The notes beneath the pieces were generated by a model. The model was given only the letters and a program-made list of their open reading frames with translations, searched no databases and had not been told where the DNA came from. Both the position numbers and the translations under genes were made by a program. Positions 7,898 to 17,427 of a stretch of 41,453 bases of DNA are shown piece after piece (the first letter of the stretch is position 1; the number at the start of each line of letters is the position of its first letter). This stretch comes from Betaproteobacteria bacterium (GTDB lineage Bacteria; Pseudomonadota; Gammaproteobacteria; Burkholderiales; Burkholderiaceae_C): the NCBI GenBank assembly GCA_016868205.1, contig VGHR01000015.1, positions 1 to 41,453 on the forward strand. Direction: 5' to 3'.

Positions 7898-8978
7898 AAC
7901 TGAGCACCACCGAGGGCGTGTGCGCCCGGGCCTGACAGCTCAACACGAAGCCCTTGGCCATCTCGTCGGCCTGCAGGGTGAAATTACGATCCATGCTGAC
8001 CTGGCCATCGAGTACTTTGCAGCGACAAGTGCAGCACACACCGCCCTTGCAGGAGTAGGGGAGATCCAGGCCCGCATCGAGTGCCGCATCCAGCAGATAT
8101 TGGCCCTCCTTGACCGCCACTTCGTGCGACTTGCCATCGAGCACCACCGTCAGCGCCACCGCAGAACCGGTCGTATCGGCCCGAGCCGCGTCCACATCGG
8201 CTTGTACCTTGGCCGCTTGCGCCGGGCTGGAGGTAAAGCGCTCACTGTGGATGCGCGAGGCGGGCACACCCACTTCCTGCAAGGCCAACTCAGTGGCCTC
8301 AATCATGCTGACTGGCCCACAAATGAAAACCTCGTCCATGCTCGCCGCCGGCAACAGACTGGCGACGATGGCCTTGACCTTGGGGCCATCGATGCGGCCT
8401 TGCAGCAGATCCACCTCCTGCGCTTGCCGCGAGAGGATATGAATCATGGTGAAGCGGTCGGCGTAGCGATCCTTGAGGTCTTGCAGCGCCTCATTGAACA
8501 TGACGCTGGCCATACGACGGTTGCCATAGACCAGCGTGAACTTGCTGTGGGCCTGCTCCTCCAGAGTGGTCGCTGCGATCGACAGGATGGGCGTGATACC
8601 CGAACCCGCCGCAAAACCCACCCGATGGATGGCACGCGACTTCTGCACGGTAAAGCGCCCCTCCGGCGGCATGACCGCCATGCGATCGCCGGCGCGAACC
8701 TGCGCGGCCGCCCAATTGGAGAACAGGCCGCCCTGCACGGGCCGTATGCCCACCTCAATCTCGCCAAGGGCCTGCAGCCGGCTGCGCGCGCTGCTGATTG
8801 AATAGGTACGGCGGACCTCCTGGCCCTCCAGCTGCGCCCGCAAGGTCAGAAACTGGCCGGGCTCGAAGCGAAAAACCTCGCGCTGCTCCGGTGGGATCTC
8901 GAAGGTGATGGCCACCGCGCCGGCGGCCTCCGGACTGACACGCTTGACCTTGAGGTCATGAAATCGCAGACTGGACAT
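7884..8978 (-). CDS. paaE: Phenylacetyl-CoA epoxidase reductase subunit PaaE (364 aa)
   Basis: NADPH-dependent flavin/iron-sulfur reductase that feeds electrons to the PaaAC di-iron epoxidase. Domain order is FAD-binding (RRTYSISSA, about 55-65), NAD(P)-binding (GSGITPILSI), then a C-terminal plant-type [2Fe-2S] domain with cysteines C310, C315, C318 and C348. The ATG at 8978 begins MSSLRFHDLKV as in known PaaE; a much longer upstream reading frame overlaps paaD and has no family support. It lies 13 nt after paaD and overlaps paaX. All key residues appear present. Confidence 0.95.
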   Translation of the reverse strand: MSSLRFHDLKVKRVSPEAAGAVAITFEIPPEQREVFRFEPGQFLTLRAQLEGQEVRRTYSISSARSRLQALGEIEVGIRPVQGGLFSNWAAAQVRAGDRMAVMPPEGRFTVQKSRAIHRVGFAAGSGITPILSIAATTLEEQAHSKFTLVYGNRRMASVMFNEALQDLKDRYADRFTMIHILSRQAQEVDLLQGRIDGPKVKAIVASLLPAASMDEVFICGPVSMIEATELALQEVGVPASRIHSERFTSSPAQAAKVQADVDAARADTTGSAVALTVVLDGKSHEVAVKEGQYLLDAALDAGLDLPYSCKGGVCCTCRCKVLDGQVSMDRNFTLQADEMAKGFVLSCQARAHTPSVVLSYDER

Positions 8979-8991
8979 GGGCTTTAAACAA

Positions 8992-9528
8992 TCAGTAGGG
9001 CTTGAAGTAGTCGAAGGGCTCGCGACAAGACAGGCAGCGGTACAGGGCCTTGCAGGCGGTCGATCCGAAGCGCGAGGTCTGCGTCGTCTGCTCTGAGCCG
9101 CACCGTGGACAGGGCACCGACTCAGCCAGCGGCTTGCGCGGCAGAAAATGCAACACCCGCGCACCGTCGCTGGCCTGGCTATGGATGGGCGCCGGCGGTG
9201 CAATGCCATACTCGCGCAGCCTGTCTCGCCCCCGCGGGCTGATCCAGTCCGTGCTCCAGGCCGGCGCCAGCTGGGTTTGTACCCGCCCCGGCCCCCAACC
9301 AGCGCGCTGCAAGGTGCTGACAATATCATTGGCCATCTGTGACAGGGCTGGGCAAGCGCTGTAGGTCGGTGTGATCACCACCAGCCAGCCCTGCGCATCC
9401 ACCTTCACCTGGCGCACCACGCCCAGATCGAGCAGGCTGATGACCGGAATCTCCGGGTCGCTGACCTGCTCGAGCAGGGTCCAGATCGACTCTTCCTCCG
9501 GCATGGCCGCTTGACGAGCGCCGGGCAT
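8992..9528 (-). CDS. paaD: Phenylacetyl-CoA epoxidase subunit PaaD, MIP18/DUF59 type (178 aa)
   Basis: Iron-sulfur maturation-like subunit needed for an active epoxidase. The N-terminal MIP18 domain includes SDPEIPVISLLDLG and TPTYSACPA. The C-terminus has a four-cysteine zinc-ribbon, CPRCGS ... CLSCREPFDYF, and the conserved FGSTACKALYRC. I chose ATG 9528 because it gives the same 14-residue leader before the IW(T/A)LL segment as the E. coli protein; a GTG at 9546, overlapping the paaC stop, is also possible. It is sometimes named paaJ in other genomes. Confidence 0.93.
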   Translation of the reverse strand: MPGARQAAMPEEESIWTLLEQVSDPEIPVISLLDLGVVRQVKVDAQGWLVVITPTYSACPALSQMANDIVSTLQRAGWGPGRVQTQLAPAWSTDWISPRGRDRLREYGIAPPAPIHSQASDGARVLHFLPRKPLAESVPCPRCGSEQTTQTSRFGSTACKALYRCLSCREPFDYFKPY

Positions 9529-9539
9529 GGATCGCTCTG

Positions 9540-10352
9540 CTACCACTGCGCACCCGGGTGGGCCCGCGCCAGCGACTGCATCTCGGCCAACAAAAAACTC
9601 AGGTGTTCGGAATGAACACCCACCTTGCCCTCAGAGACATAGCCCTCAGGTGCGGGTGGACGCGTCAAGGTGGCCTGCTCGAGCACTGCATCGATGATTG
9701 CATTCCACGACGACTCGAGCGCCGCCCCATCGACAAGCAGCCCTGCGCTGCGGGCCAGAGCCTCGAGCTTGCCGCTGACCCAAAACTCGGCGGTGTAAGG
9801 CCAGAGGTGCTCCAGTGCCCCCTGCATACGCTGCCGCGATGAATCGGTGCCATCGCCAAGCTTGACCAGCCAATCACAGGCGTGCCGCAGGTGGTATTGA
9901 GCCTCCTTCAAGGACTTGGCAGCGATGGCGGCCAGATCGGGGTCGCTGCAGTCGCACAATTGCTGCCACAGCGGCACCATCAGGGCGGTGTAGAGGGTAT
10001 TGCGCATCACCGTGATGGCAAAGTCCATGTCGCCCTGGGCATAGCCCACCAGCGGGCTGCGGTGCGGCAATTCAAGCAGGGTGTAATTGCGAAACTGCGA
10101 CGCATCGCGCCAATACGCGTAGGTGTCTTCGGTGGAGCCGTCGGCCGCGCGACGCGCCACCAGGTCGTAGAGCAGACGGGCCTGGCCGACAAGGTCCAGG
10201 CTCATATTGGCCAGCGCCAACTCTTCCTCGAGAATGGGGCCGTGCCCGCACCACTGGGCGTTACGCTGGCCCAGTACCAGCGCGTTGTCGGCCAGATGCA
10301 GAAGATAGTCGGTGGGGGCCAGAGCCACCGAATCGGCCGCGACCGCGCTCAC
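9540..10352 (-). CDS. paaC: Phenylacetyl-CoA epoxidase structural subunit PaaC (270 aa)
   Basis: Ferritin-fold subunit that pairs with PaaA and stabilises it; known PaaC proteins are catalytically inactive. Family features include NAQWCGHGPILEEELALANMS near the N-terminus, LLYDLVARRAADG, and the helix EAQYHLRHACDWLVKLGDGT. It starts with GTG at 10352, overlapping the paaB stop by 4 nt (GTGA), so coupling to paaB is likely. Length matches the family. Confidence 0.94.
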   Translation of the reverse strand: MSAVAADSVALAPTDYLLHLADNALVLGQRNAQWCGHGPILEEELALANMSLDLVGQARLLYDLVARRAADGSTEDTYAYWRDASQFRNYTLLELPHRSPLVGYAQGDMDFAITVMRNTLYTALMVPLWQQLCDCSDPDLAAIAAKSLKEAQYHLRHACDWLVKLGDGTDSSRQRMQGALEHLWPYTAEFWVSGKLEALARSAGLLVDGAALESSWNAIIDAVLEQATLTRPPAPEGYVSEGKVGVHSEHLSFLLAEMQSLARAHPGAQW

Positions 10353-10648
10353 ATGTGCCCCACTTGCTCAGGAATCTCGTAGAAGGTCGGGTGCCGGTAA
10401 ATCTTGTCGGCTGCCGGGTCAAACAGCTCCCCTTTTTCGTCCGGGTTGCTGGCAACGATCGCCTTGCTGGGCACCACCCAAATGCTCACCCCCTCCTGCC
10501 GGCGGGTGTAGACATCGCGAGCCATGAGCAAGGCCTGCGCCGCATCAGCGGCGTGCAGACTGCCGCAGTGCTTGTGCTCCAGACCCTGCTTGCTGCGAAC
10601 AAAGACCTCCCACAATGGCCATTCCTTCAGTACAGATGGGGAACTCAT
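10349..10648 (-). CDS. paaB: Phenylacetyl-CoA epoxidase subunit PaaB (99 aa)
   Basis: Small subunit that bridges PaaAC heterodimers in the epoxidase complex. The sequence [24 protein letters not shown] at the start and [21 protein letters not shown] in the middle are typical. Its start overlaps the paaA stop by 4 nt (ATGA), so stoichiometric expression with PaaA is expected. Length is normal. Confidence 0.95.
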   Translation of the reverse strand: MSSPSVLKEWPLWEVFVRSKQGLEHKHCGSLHAADAAQALLMARDVYTRRQEGVSIWVVPSKAIVASNPDEKGELFDPAADKIYRHPTFYEIPEQVGHM

Positions 10649-11658
10649 GCGGCCTCCCTAAGCGTGCGCTCTTGCATCTTGCGGGCATGGGCCAAGGCCG
10701 CCTCGCGCACCCAGGCGCCCTCGTTGTGCGCCTTGACCCGCGTGGCCAGGCGCTCCTTGTTGTAGGGTCCGTGGCCATTGACGGTGTGCCAGAACTCGTC
10801 CCAGTCCACCGGTCCATAGTCGTAATGTTGGCGCTCTTCGTTCCACTTGAGCAGCGGATCAGGAAGGCTCACTCCAAGCAGTTGTGCCTGCGGCACCGTG
10901 GCGTCGACGAACTGCTGGCGCAAATCGTCATTGCTGACCCGCTTGATACCCCACCGCATCCCCTGCGCGCTGTTGGGGCTGTCGGTATCCGGCGGGCCGA
11001 ACATGGCCAGGCATTTCCACCACCAGCGATTCACCGCATCCTGCACCATCTCGCGCTGGGCCGGGGTGCCGCGCATCATCACCATCAGAGCCTCGTAACC
11101 CTGACGCTGATGAAAACTCTCCTCCTTGCAGATCCGTACCATGGCCCGGGCGTAGGGGCCGTAGCTGCATCGGCACAAGGGAACCTGGTTCATGATGGCA
11201 GCGCCATCGACCAGCCAGCCGATCACCCCCACATCCGCCCAGGTCAGCGTAGGGTAATTAAAGATGGAGCTGTACTTGGCTCGGCCGGTATGCAGGGCGT
11301 TCAACATTTCATCGCGGCTGGTACCGAGCGTTTCAGCAGCGCTGTAGAGATACAGGCCGTGCCCGCCTTCGTCTTGCACCTTGGCAATCAGAATGGCTTT
11401 GCGCTTGAGGCTCGGCGCACGGCTGATCCAGTTGCCCTCGGGCAGCATGCCGACAATCTCGCTGTGCGCGTGCTGACTGATCTGGCGCACCAGCGTCTTG
11501 CGATAGGCCTCGGGCATCCAGTCCTGTGGCTCGATACGACCGTCTGCATCGATACGGGCGTCAAATCGCGCCATGCGATCAGCCGGCTCGGTACTCGGTA
11601 GCGGCTGGACGACTCGGCTGCCCGCCTCATCGGGGACACTCATGGATTGGGTGTACAT
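10645..11658 (-). CDS. paaA: Phenylacetyl-CoA epoxidase catalytic subunit PaaA (337 aa)
   Basis: Di-iron oxygenase subunit that converts phenylacetyl-CoA to the ring-1,2-epoxide. Ferritin-fold iron ligands are visible in the helices containing [27 protein letters not shown] (ExxH) and [12 protein letters not shown] (ExxH). The ATG at 11658 is preceded by GAGGAGC, a good ribosome-binding site; a second ATG five codons later is possible. The paaK stop is 19 nt upstream. Confidence 0.96.
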   Translation of the reverse strand: MYTQSMSVPDEAGSRVVQPLPSTEPADRMARFDARIDADGRIEPQDWMPEAYRKTLVRQISQHAHSEIVGMLPEGNWISRAPSLKRKAILIAKVQDEGGHGLYLYSAAETLGTSRDEMLNALHTGRAKYSSIFNYPTLTWADVGVIGWLVDGAAIMNQVPLCRCSYGPYARAMVRICKEESFHQRQGYEALMVMMRGTPAQREMVQDAVNRWWWKCLAMFGPPDTDSPNSAQGMRWGIKRVSNDDLRQQFVDATVPQAQLLGVSLPDPLLKWNEERQHYDYGPVDWDEFWHTVNGHGPYNKERLATRVKAHNEGAWVREAALAHARKMQERTLREAA

Positions 11659-11677
11659 GCAAAGCTCCTCAAAAAAT

Positions 11678-13000
<1,323 letters not shown>

Positions 13001-13040
13001 GGTGTCTCCTCTTTGTAGCGACGCGGTCGGTTGCAGCCGG

Positions 13041-13505
13041 TCAACCCTTGTCCTGCAGGCCGGCAATCACCTGGCCTTCAATGCGATAGCTCTTGCCGCG
13101 AAACAAGGCCACGGTCCTGCCACCGCGCAGGCGTACCGTGATGTCGTAAACGCCCGTACGACCCGAGCGCGAACGCTCGATTGCCTCAGCCTCCAGAACA
13201 TCGCCCAGGCGCGCAGGCGCCAGAAAATCGATATGACAGGCCGAAGCCACGGTATTGGCGTTGTAGCTGTTGCAGGCGAAGGCGAAGGCGCTGTCGGCCA
13301 ATAAAAACATGAAGCCACCGTGGCACATGTCATGGCCGTTGAGCATGTCCTGGCGTACTGGCATGGACATCACAGCCCGGCCAGGTCCGATGCTCTCGAT
13401 GCGCATGCCCAGGCCCTGGGTTGCATGGTCACGCGACCACATGGCCTGAGCACTGGCTTCGGCCAAAGCCTGCGCCTCCTGTGAAACGGTCTCTGCAGCG
13501 GTCAT
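13041..13505 (-). CDS. paaI: Phenylacetyl-CoA thioesterase PaaI, hotdog fold (154 aa)
   Basis: Hotdog-fold acyl-CoA thioesterase that in the paa pathway rescues CoA from dead-end or toxic hydroxyphenylacetyl-CoA. The catalytic region NGHDMCHGGFMFLLADSAFAFACN spans 56-79, with Asp71 at the position of the known catalytic acid and His58 in the conserved loop. It lies 29 nt downstream of paaG and 40 nt upstream of paaK. Length is typical. Confidence 0.94.
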   Translation of the reverse strand: MTAAETVSQEAQALAEASAQAMWSRDHATQGLGMRIESIGPGRAVMSMPVRQDMLNGHDMCHGGFMFLLADSAFAFACNSYNANTVASACHIDFLAPARLGDVLEAEAIERSRSGRTGVYDITVRLRGGRTVALFRGKSYRIEGQVIAGLQDKG

Positions 13506-13534
13506 GGTCGTATCCTGTTACCAGTGCGGTTCGA

Positions 13535-14353
13535 TCAGCGGGCGTTGAATCGCGGCGCGCGTTTTTCCAGGAAGGCATTGACCCCCTCGAGAAAATCGGC
13601 ACTAGCCCCGAGTTCGTGCATGAGCATGGCCTCATAGGCCAGGTGCTCGCCCAGACTGTTTGCTTGTGCGGCCAGCATGGCTTGGCGGGTACGCACCATC
13701 GCATGGGTGGGCAAGTCGGACAGGTGCGCACACAGCGCATCCACCGCAGCACCGAGTTGGTCGTCAGGATGGCATTCCCAAATCAGGCCCCACTGCGCCG
13801 CCTTGGCGGCTGGCAGCTTGTGTCCCGTCAGGGCCAGGCCCATGGCCCGTGCCAGTCCGAGACGCTGGGGCACGGCCCAAGACGCGCCGGTGTCAGGAAT
13901 CAAACCGATCTTGGCAAAAGGCAGCATAAAGGCCGCCGACTCGGCGGCCAGCACCATATCGCAAGCCAGCGCCAGACTTGCGCCGGCGCCAGCGGCAATG
14001 CCCTGCACCCGGGCCACCGTGGGCATGCGCAACTGCGTCAGGCGCGCAATCAGCGGCCCATAGTCGCGCTCGACCACCGCACCCAAAGACGGCGGCGGCT
14101 CCCCTGGCTTGAAGGCCATGGCCGGATCGGCCAAATCCTGACCCGCGCAGAAGCCCTTGCCCTCGGCACCGAGCACCAACACACGCGCTGGCGCCAAAGC
14201 CCCCTGTCCCTGCTGCAAGGCATCGAGCACCTCGCGCAGCTCGGCGTGCATTTGCGCCGTGAAGGCATTGAGCTTGTCCGGTCGGCACAGGGTGAGCCGC
14301 GCCACCGAACCGTCAAGCGCAAAGCGCAGGGTCTGCAATGAATCGAGAGCCAT
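13535..14353 (-). CDS. paaG: 1,2-epoxyphenylacetyl-CoA isomerase PaaG (272 aa)
   Basis: Crotonase-fold enzyme that converts the ring epoxide to oxepin-CoA. Oxyanion-hole segments GKGFCAGQDL (66-74) and GIAAGAGAS (118-126) are present, and Asp154 in GLIPDTG is the general acid/base expected of PaaG. The similarity to PaaG rather than PaaF rests on this motif and the context. ATG 14353 follows an AAAGGA site; the longer frame upstream runs into paaN. Gap to paaN is 14 nt. Confidence 0.92.
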   Translation of the reverse strand: MALDSLQTLRFALDGSVARLTLCRPDKLNAFTAQMHAELREVLDALQQGQGALAPARVLVLGAEGKGFCAGQDLADPAMAFKPGEPPPSLGAVVERDYGPLIARLTQLRMPTVARVQGIAAGAGASLALACDMVLAAESAAFMLPFAKIGLIPDTGASWAVPQRLGLARAMGLALTGHKLPAAKAAQWGLIWECHPDDQLGAAVDALCAHLSDLPTHAMVRTRQAMLAAQANSLGEHLAYEAMLMHELGASADFLEGVNAFLEKRAPRFNAR

Positions 14354-14367
14354 GGGGCTGAGTCCTT

Positions 14368-16032
14368 TCAGTCGATGTGCTGGCGACGCTGCACCACGCG
14401 GAAGCGATTGGCCACAAAGGCCGAGTCGGCGTAACTGGCATTGGCAGCCGGGTTGCCACCGGTACCGTGGTAGTCGGAGAAGGCGGCCGATTGATTGACA
14501 TAGACCGGCCCCGTCAGGTTGATCGACAAAGCCACCCGGCTGCGCCAAGTGGCGCGGGTCAAGGCCTCGATGACCGACTCACGGGTTGAGTACACGCTCA
14601 CCGTCAAGGCACCCTGTTCACGCACCATGCGCTCAGACAACTGCACCGCAGCTTCGGTGCTCGGCACCGAGACCACAAAAGCGATCGGGCCGAAGCGCTC
14701 CTGCATATAGGCGGCTTCGTCCTCCATGCTGCAAGAAAGCAGAAGAGGCGAGTGGATCTGCGCCCCCGAAAACTCCGGGTGCACCAGGGCCGCGGAGGGA
14801 CGAACCACACGGCCCCACGCGCCTGAGCCCGCCACCTCGATGCGCTCGAGCGTTTCTTTCGACTGCACGGCCCCCAGCACGGCGCAGGCCACCTCAGGCT
14901 TGGCCAGCAGCCGATCGATGGCAGCGGCCAGATCCGTTTGCACCGCCTCCAGGCTCTTGGGACCTTCGTCGGTTTCAATGCCACCTTGCGGCACCAAAAT
15001 CGCCTGCGGGGTGGTGCACATCTGCCCCGAGTACAGGCACAGGCTGAAGGCCAGGTTGTCCAACAGGGCTTTGTAGGCCGAAGTCGAGTCGATCAGCACA
15101 TGGTTCAAGCCGGCCAACTCGGCGTAGACCTGCGCCTGCCTGCAATGCTCGATCAGCCAGCGACCAAAGGCGTTGCTGCCCGTAAAGTCGATCGAGGCCA
15201 CCGCCGGATGCGTGGCCAGGGCCTGCGTGACTTCGGGTTTGTCGGTCACGCACAGGCTCACCAGGTTGGGATCGAAGCCCTGCGCCGCCAGCAACTGACG
15301 CATGACCCGAACTGTGATGGCGGCCGGCAGCACGGCATTCGGATGCGGCTTGACGATCACTGCATTGCCAGTGGCCAGCGCCGCAAACAGACCCGGGTAG
15401 GTGTTCCAGGTGGGGAAAGTGCCACAACCGATGACCAGCGCCACGCCGCGCCCCACAATCTCGAACTGCTTGCGCATGCGAATCGGTGGATTCTTGCCCT
15501 GCGGCTTCTCCCACACCGACTCTGCCGGAATGCGGCTCTGCTCCTGCCAGGCATAGGCCACTGCCTCGAGCGCGCGGTCCTGCGCGTGCGGGCCGCCCGC
15601 CTGAAACGCCATCATCCAACCCTGGCCGGTGGTGGCCATGACCGCATGCGCAATCTCAAAGCTGCGCGCATTAAGCTCGGTGATGGCCTGCACGCACAGC
15701 CCCACCCGCTCGCGCGCCCCCGCAGCCTGCCAGGCGGGCATGGCTGCTTGCGCGGCCGCAATCAAAGCCTGCGGATCGCAGTTCGGGTAGGCCACATTCA
15801 AGCTCAACCCATAGGGTGAGGCCTCCGGCGTGATCCAGCCTCGCTGTCCGGCCTGATCGAGTTCAAAAGGCCCACCGCAATACGACTCAAAAGCAGACTT
15901 TCCATCAGCTTGTGCGGACTCACCGTAAACCTTGGGGCTGGGCATTTCCGAAAAAGGGGACCAGTAAGACCGCTCATTAGCAGCTTTCAGGGCACGATCG
16001 ATCAAGGCCTGATGGCGGTCGAACCAAGACAT
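14368..16032 (-). CDS. paaN: Phenylacetic acid degradation protein PaaN, aldehyde dehydrogenase (554 aa)
   Basis: Aldehyde dehydrogenase superfamily protein of the standalone PaaN type, thought to oxidise the semialdehyde released after hydrolytic ring opening of oxepin-CoA. It takes the place of the dehydrogenase half of fused PaaZ. The NAD-binding region includes GCGTFPTWNTYPGL (202-215) and IDFTGSNAFG (281-290); Glu305 and Cys339 in LYSGQMCTTPQ fit the catalytic pair. ATG 16032 was chosen because GGAGG lies at ideal distance; an ATG 18 nt upstream precedes that site. First gene of the operon, directly behind the PaaX-like operator. Confidence 0.93.
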   Translation of the reverse strand: MSWFDRHQALIDRALKAANERSYWSPFSEMPSPKVYGESAQADGKSAFESYCGGPFELDQAGQRGWITPEASPYGLSLNVAYPNCDPQALIAAAQAAMPAWQAAGARERVGLCVQAITELNARSFEIAHAVMATTGQGWMMAFQAGGPHAQDRALEAVAYAWQEQSRIPAESVWEKPQGKNPPIRMRKQFEIVGRGVALVIGCGTFPTWNTYPGLFAALATGNAVIVKPHPNAVLPAAITVRVMRQLLAAQGFDPNLVSLCVTDKPEVTQALATHPAVASIDFTGSNAFGRWLIEHCRQAQVYAELAGLNHVLIDSTSAYKALLDNLAFSLCLYSGQMCTTPQAILVPQGGIETDEGPKSLEAVQTDLAAAIDRLLAKPEVACAVLGAVQSKETLERIEVAGSGAWGRVVRPSAALVHPEFSGAQIHSPLLLSCSMEDEAAYMQERFGPIAFVVSVPSTEAAVQLSERMVREQGALTVSVYSTRESVIEALTRATWRSRVALSINLTGPVYVNQSAAFSDYHGTGGNPAANASYADSAFVANRFRVVQRRQHID

Positions 16033-16072
16033 GAACAAAACCTCCGTCATGAAACAAAAAAATTACTAGACT

Positions 16073-16101
16073 TCTATATTTTGAATCACATTAAAAAAAT
16101 C
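16073..16101 (-). promoter_or_regulatory. paa operon promoter with PaaX-like operator
   Basis: On the minus strand a -10 TATAGA (16073-16078) is preceded by a 17-bp spacer and a weak -35 GATTTT. Inside the spacer, AATGTGATTC (16083-16092) matches all ten leading positions of the E. coli PaaX consensus WWTRTGATTCGYGWT as I recall it. A repressor bound there would exclude RNA polymerase. The right half of the consensus is not well kept. Confidence 0.5.
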
Positions 16102-16127
16102 CGCCACCGATCTGAAGCCGCAAATAC

Positions 16128-16141
16128 TAGGGTTTACCCTA
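16128..16141. promoter_or_regulatory. Shared motif TAGGGTTTACCCTA, copy 2
   Basis: The 13-nt core is identical to 242-254. Here the complementary ends extend to TAGGG...CCCTA. It lies about 55 bp upstream of the paaN -10 element and 48 bp before the proposed start of the divergent MFS gene, so it could serve either or both. Confidence 0.4.
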
Positions 16142-16188
16142 AATACCCTGTGACGGCAGACGCACGAGCGTGGAGCACGAGGCCCTCT

Positions 16189-17415
16189 GTGTTCAGCAGG
16201 ACGGATAGACTGCAGCAGTCCCCTGGCCGATTCACCCGATTGACACACCCCCGCGAGCCATCCCCGGTCCTGCTGGCGCTGGCCCTCTCCCTGGCCGCCG
16301 CCGTTTCCCTGGGCATCACCCGATTCGCCTACGGTCTGCTCCTGCCCGTCATGCGCGAGGACTTGGCTTGGTCCTACACCCTGGCCGGGGCCATGAACAC
16401 CGCCAACGCCGTGGGCTACCTGATCGGCGCCCTGTCAGCGCCCGCCCTGATGCGACGCTGGAGCGTCAGCACCACGGTGATGATCGGCGCCATCGGCGGC
16501 AGCCTGTTCATGGCCCTGAGCGGGTTCTTCCGCGCGGCTGAGCCTTTGCTTCTGCAAAGAGGCCTGGCGGGCATCGCCAGCAGTTGGCTCTTCGTGGCCG
16601 GCGGTTTGCTCACCGCGCAATTGGCCGCGCGCCACCCCGGCCAGAGCGGCTGGTTGCTGGGCCTGTACTACGGCGGCACAGGATGGGGCATCGTGGCCTC
16701 AGCGGCAATCGTGCCGGCTGTCATGGCCTGGAGCGGGCTCTGGCCGTGGGCCTGGTGGGTCCTGGCCCTGCTCTGCGCTCTGGCTACTGCGGCCATGGCG
16801 CCATCGGTGCGTCGACTGCACAGCGTTCCCTCGCAAAGCACCGGTTCAAAGCAGGGCACGGCACTGTCCTGGCGACGATTCGTCCCGATGCTGGCTGCTT
16901 ACGCCTGCTTTGGTATCGGCTACATCGGCTACATGACCTTCGTTATCGCACTGCTGCGCGAACAGGGTGTGAGCTCCTCCGAGCGCACCCTCTTTTATGC
17001 GGCGCTGGGCGTGGCGGTGGTCGCATCGGCACGCGTCTGGGCCCGGCTGCTGGACCGCTACCGCGAAGGCCAAGCCCTGGCGCTGCTCAACGGCCTGCTG
17101 GGCCTGGCCACCCTGATTCCCGCGATCACCGCGCAGCTTGAGGCACTGCTGCTCTCGGGGGTGCTGTTCGGCGGGGTGTTCCTGTCGGTTGTGGCCTCGA
17201 CCACCGCCTGGGTGCGACACAATCTGCCGGCCGATCTCTGGCCGCAGGGCATCACCGTGTTCACCGTGGTCTTTGCGGTTGGCCAGGTGGTCGGCCCCAC
17301 CGCAGTGGGTTGGATCGCCGACGGATCGGGGGGACTGGTGGCCGGCTTGCTGGCTTCAGCCTGCGTGCTGTGGCTCGGCAGCGCCCTGGCACTGGGGCAG
17401 AGACCGCTGCGCTGA
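16189..17415 (+). CDS. YbfB/YjiJ-type MFS permease (about 408 aa)
   Basis: Twelve-helix major facilitator protein. The first helix LALALSLAAAVSLGITRFAYGLLLPVM and the following ANAVGYLIGALSAP match the YbfB/YjiJ family. No ATG lies near the correct N-terminus; I chose GTG 16189 because an ACGAGG site precedes it by 6 nt, while TTG 16240 and GTG 16150 are alternatives. It diverges from the phenylacetate operon across a 156-bp control region, so uptake or efflux of phenylacetate or a related aromatic acid is plausible but unproven. It ends 12 bp from the convergent oxidoreductase gene. Confidence 0.82.
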   Translation: MFSRTDRLQQSPGRFTRLTHPREPSPVLLALALSLAAAVSLGITRFAYGLLLPVMREDLAWSYTLAGAMNTANAVGYLIGALSAPALMRRWSVSTTVMIGAIGGSLFMALSGFFRAAEPLLLQRGLAGIASSWLFVAGGLLTAQLAARHPGQSGWLLGLYYGGTGWGIVASAAIVPAVMAWSGLWPWAWWVLALLCALATAAMAPSVRRLHSVPSQSTGSKQGTALSWRRFVPMLAAYACFGIGYIGYMTFVIALLREQGVSSSERTLFYAALGVAVVASARVWARLLDRYREGQALALLNGLLGLATLIPAITAQLEALLLSGVLFGGVFLSVVASTTAWVRHNLPADLWPQGITVFTVVFAVGQVVGPTAVGWIADGSGGLVAGLLASACVLWLGSALALGQRPLR

Positions 17416-17427
17416 AGAGCCGCCCCG

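Noticed and set aside
7665..8801. 378-codon plus-strand frame opposite paaX and paaE
   Set aside because: It overlaps two well-supported paa genes, is rich in His/Arg/Gly and resembles no family; treated as a shadow.
7884..9329. Longer 481-codon version of paaE
   Set aside because: The extra 117 codons overlap paaD antisense to nothing known and do not match PaaE; the ATG at 8978 gives the family length.
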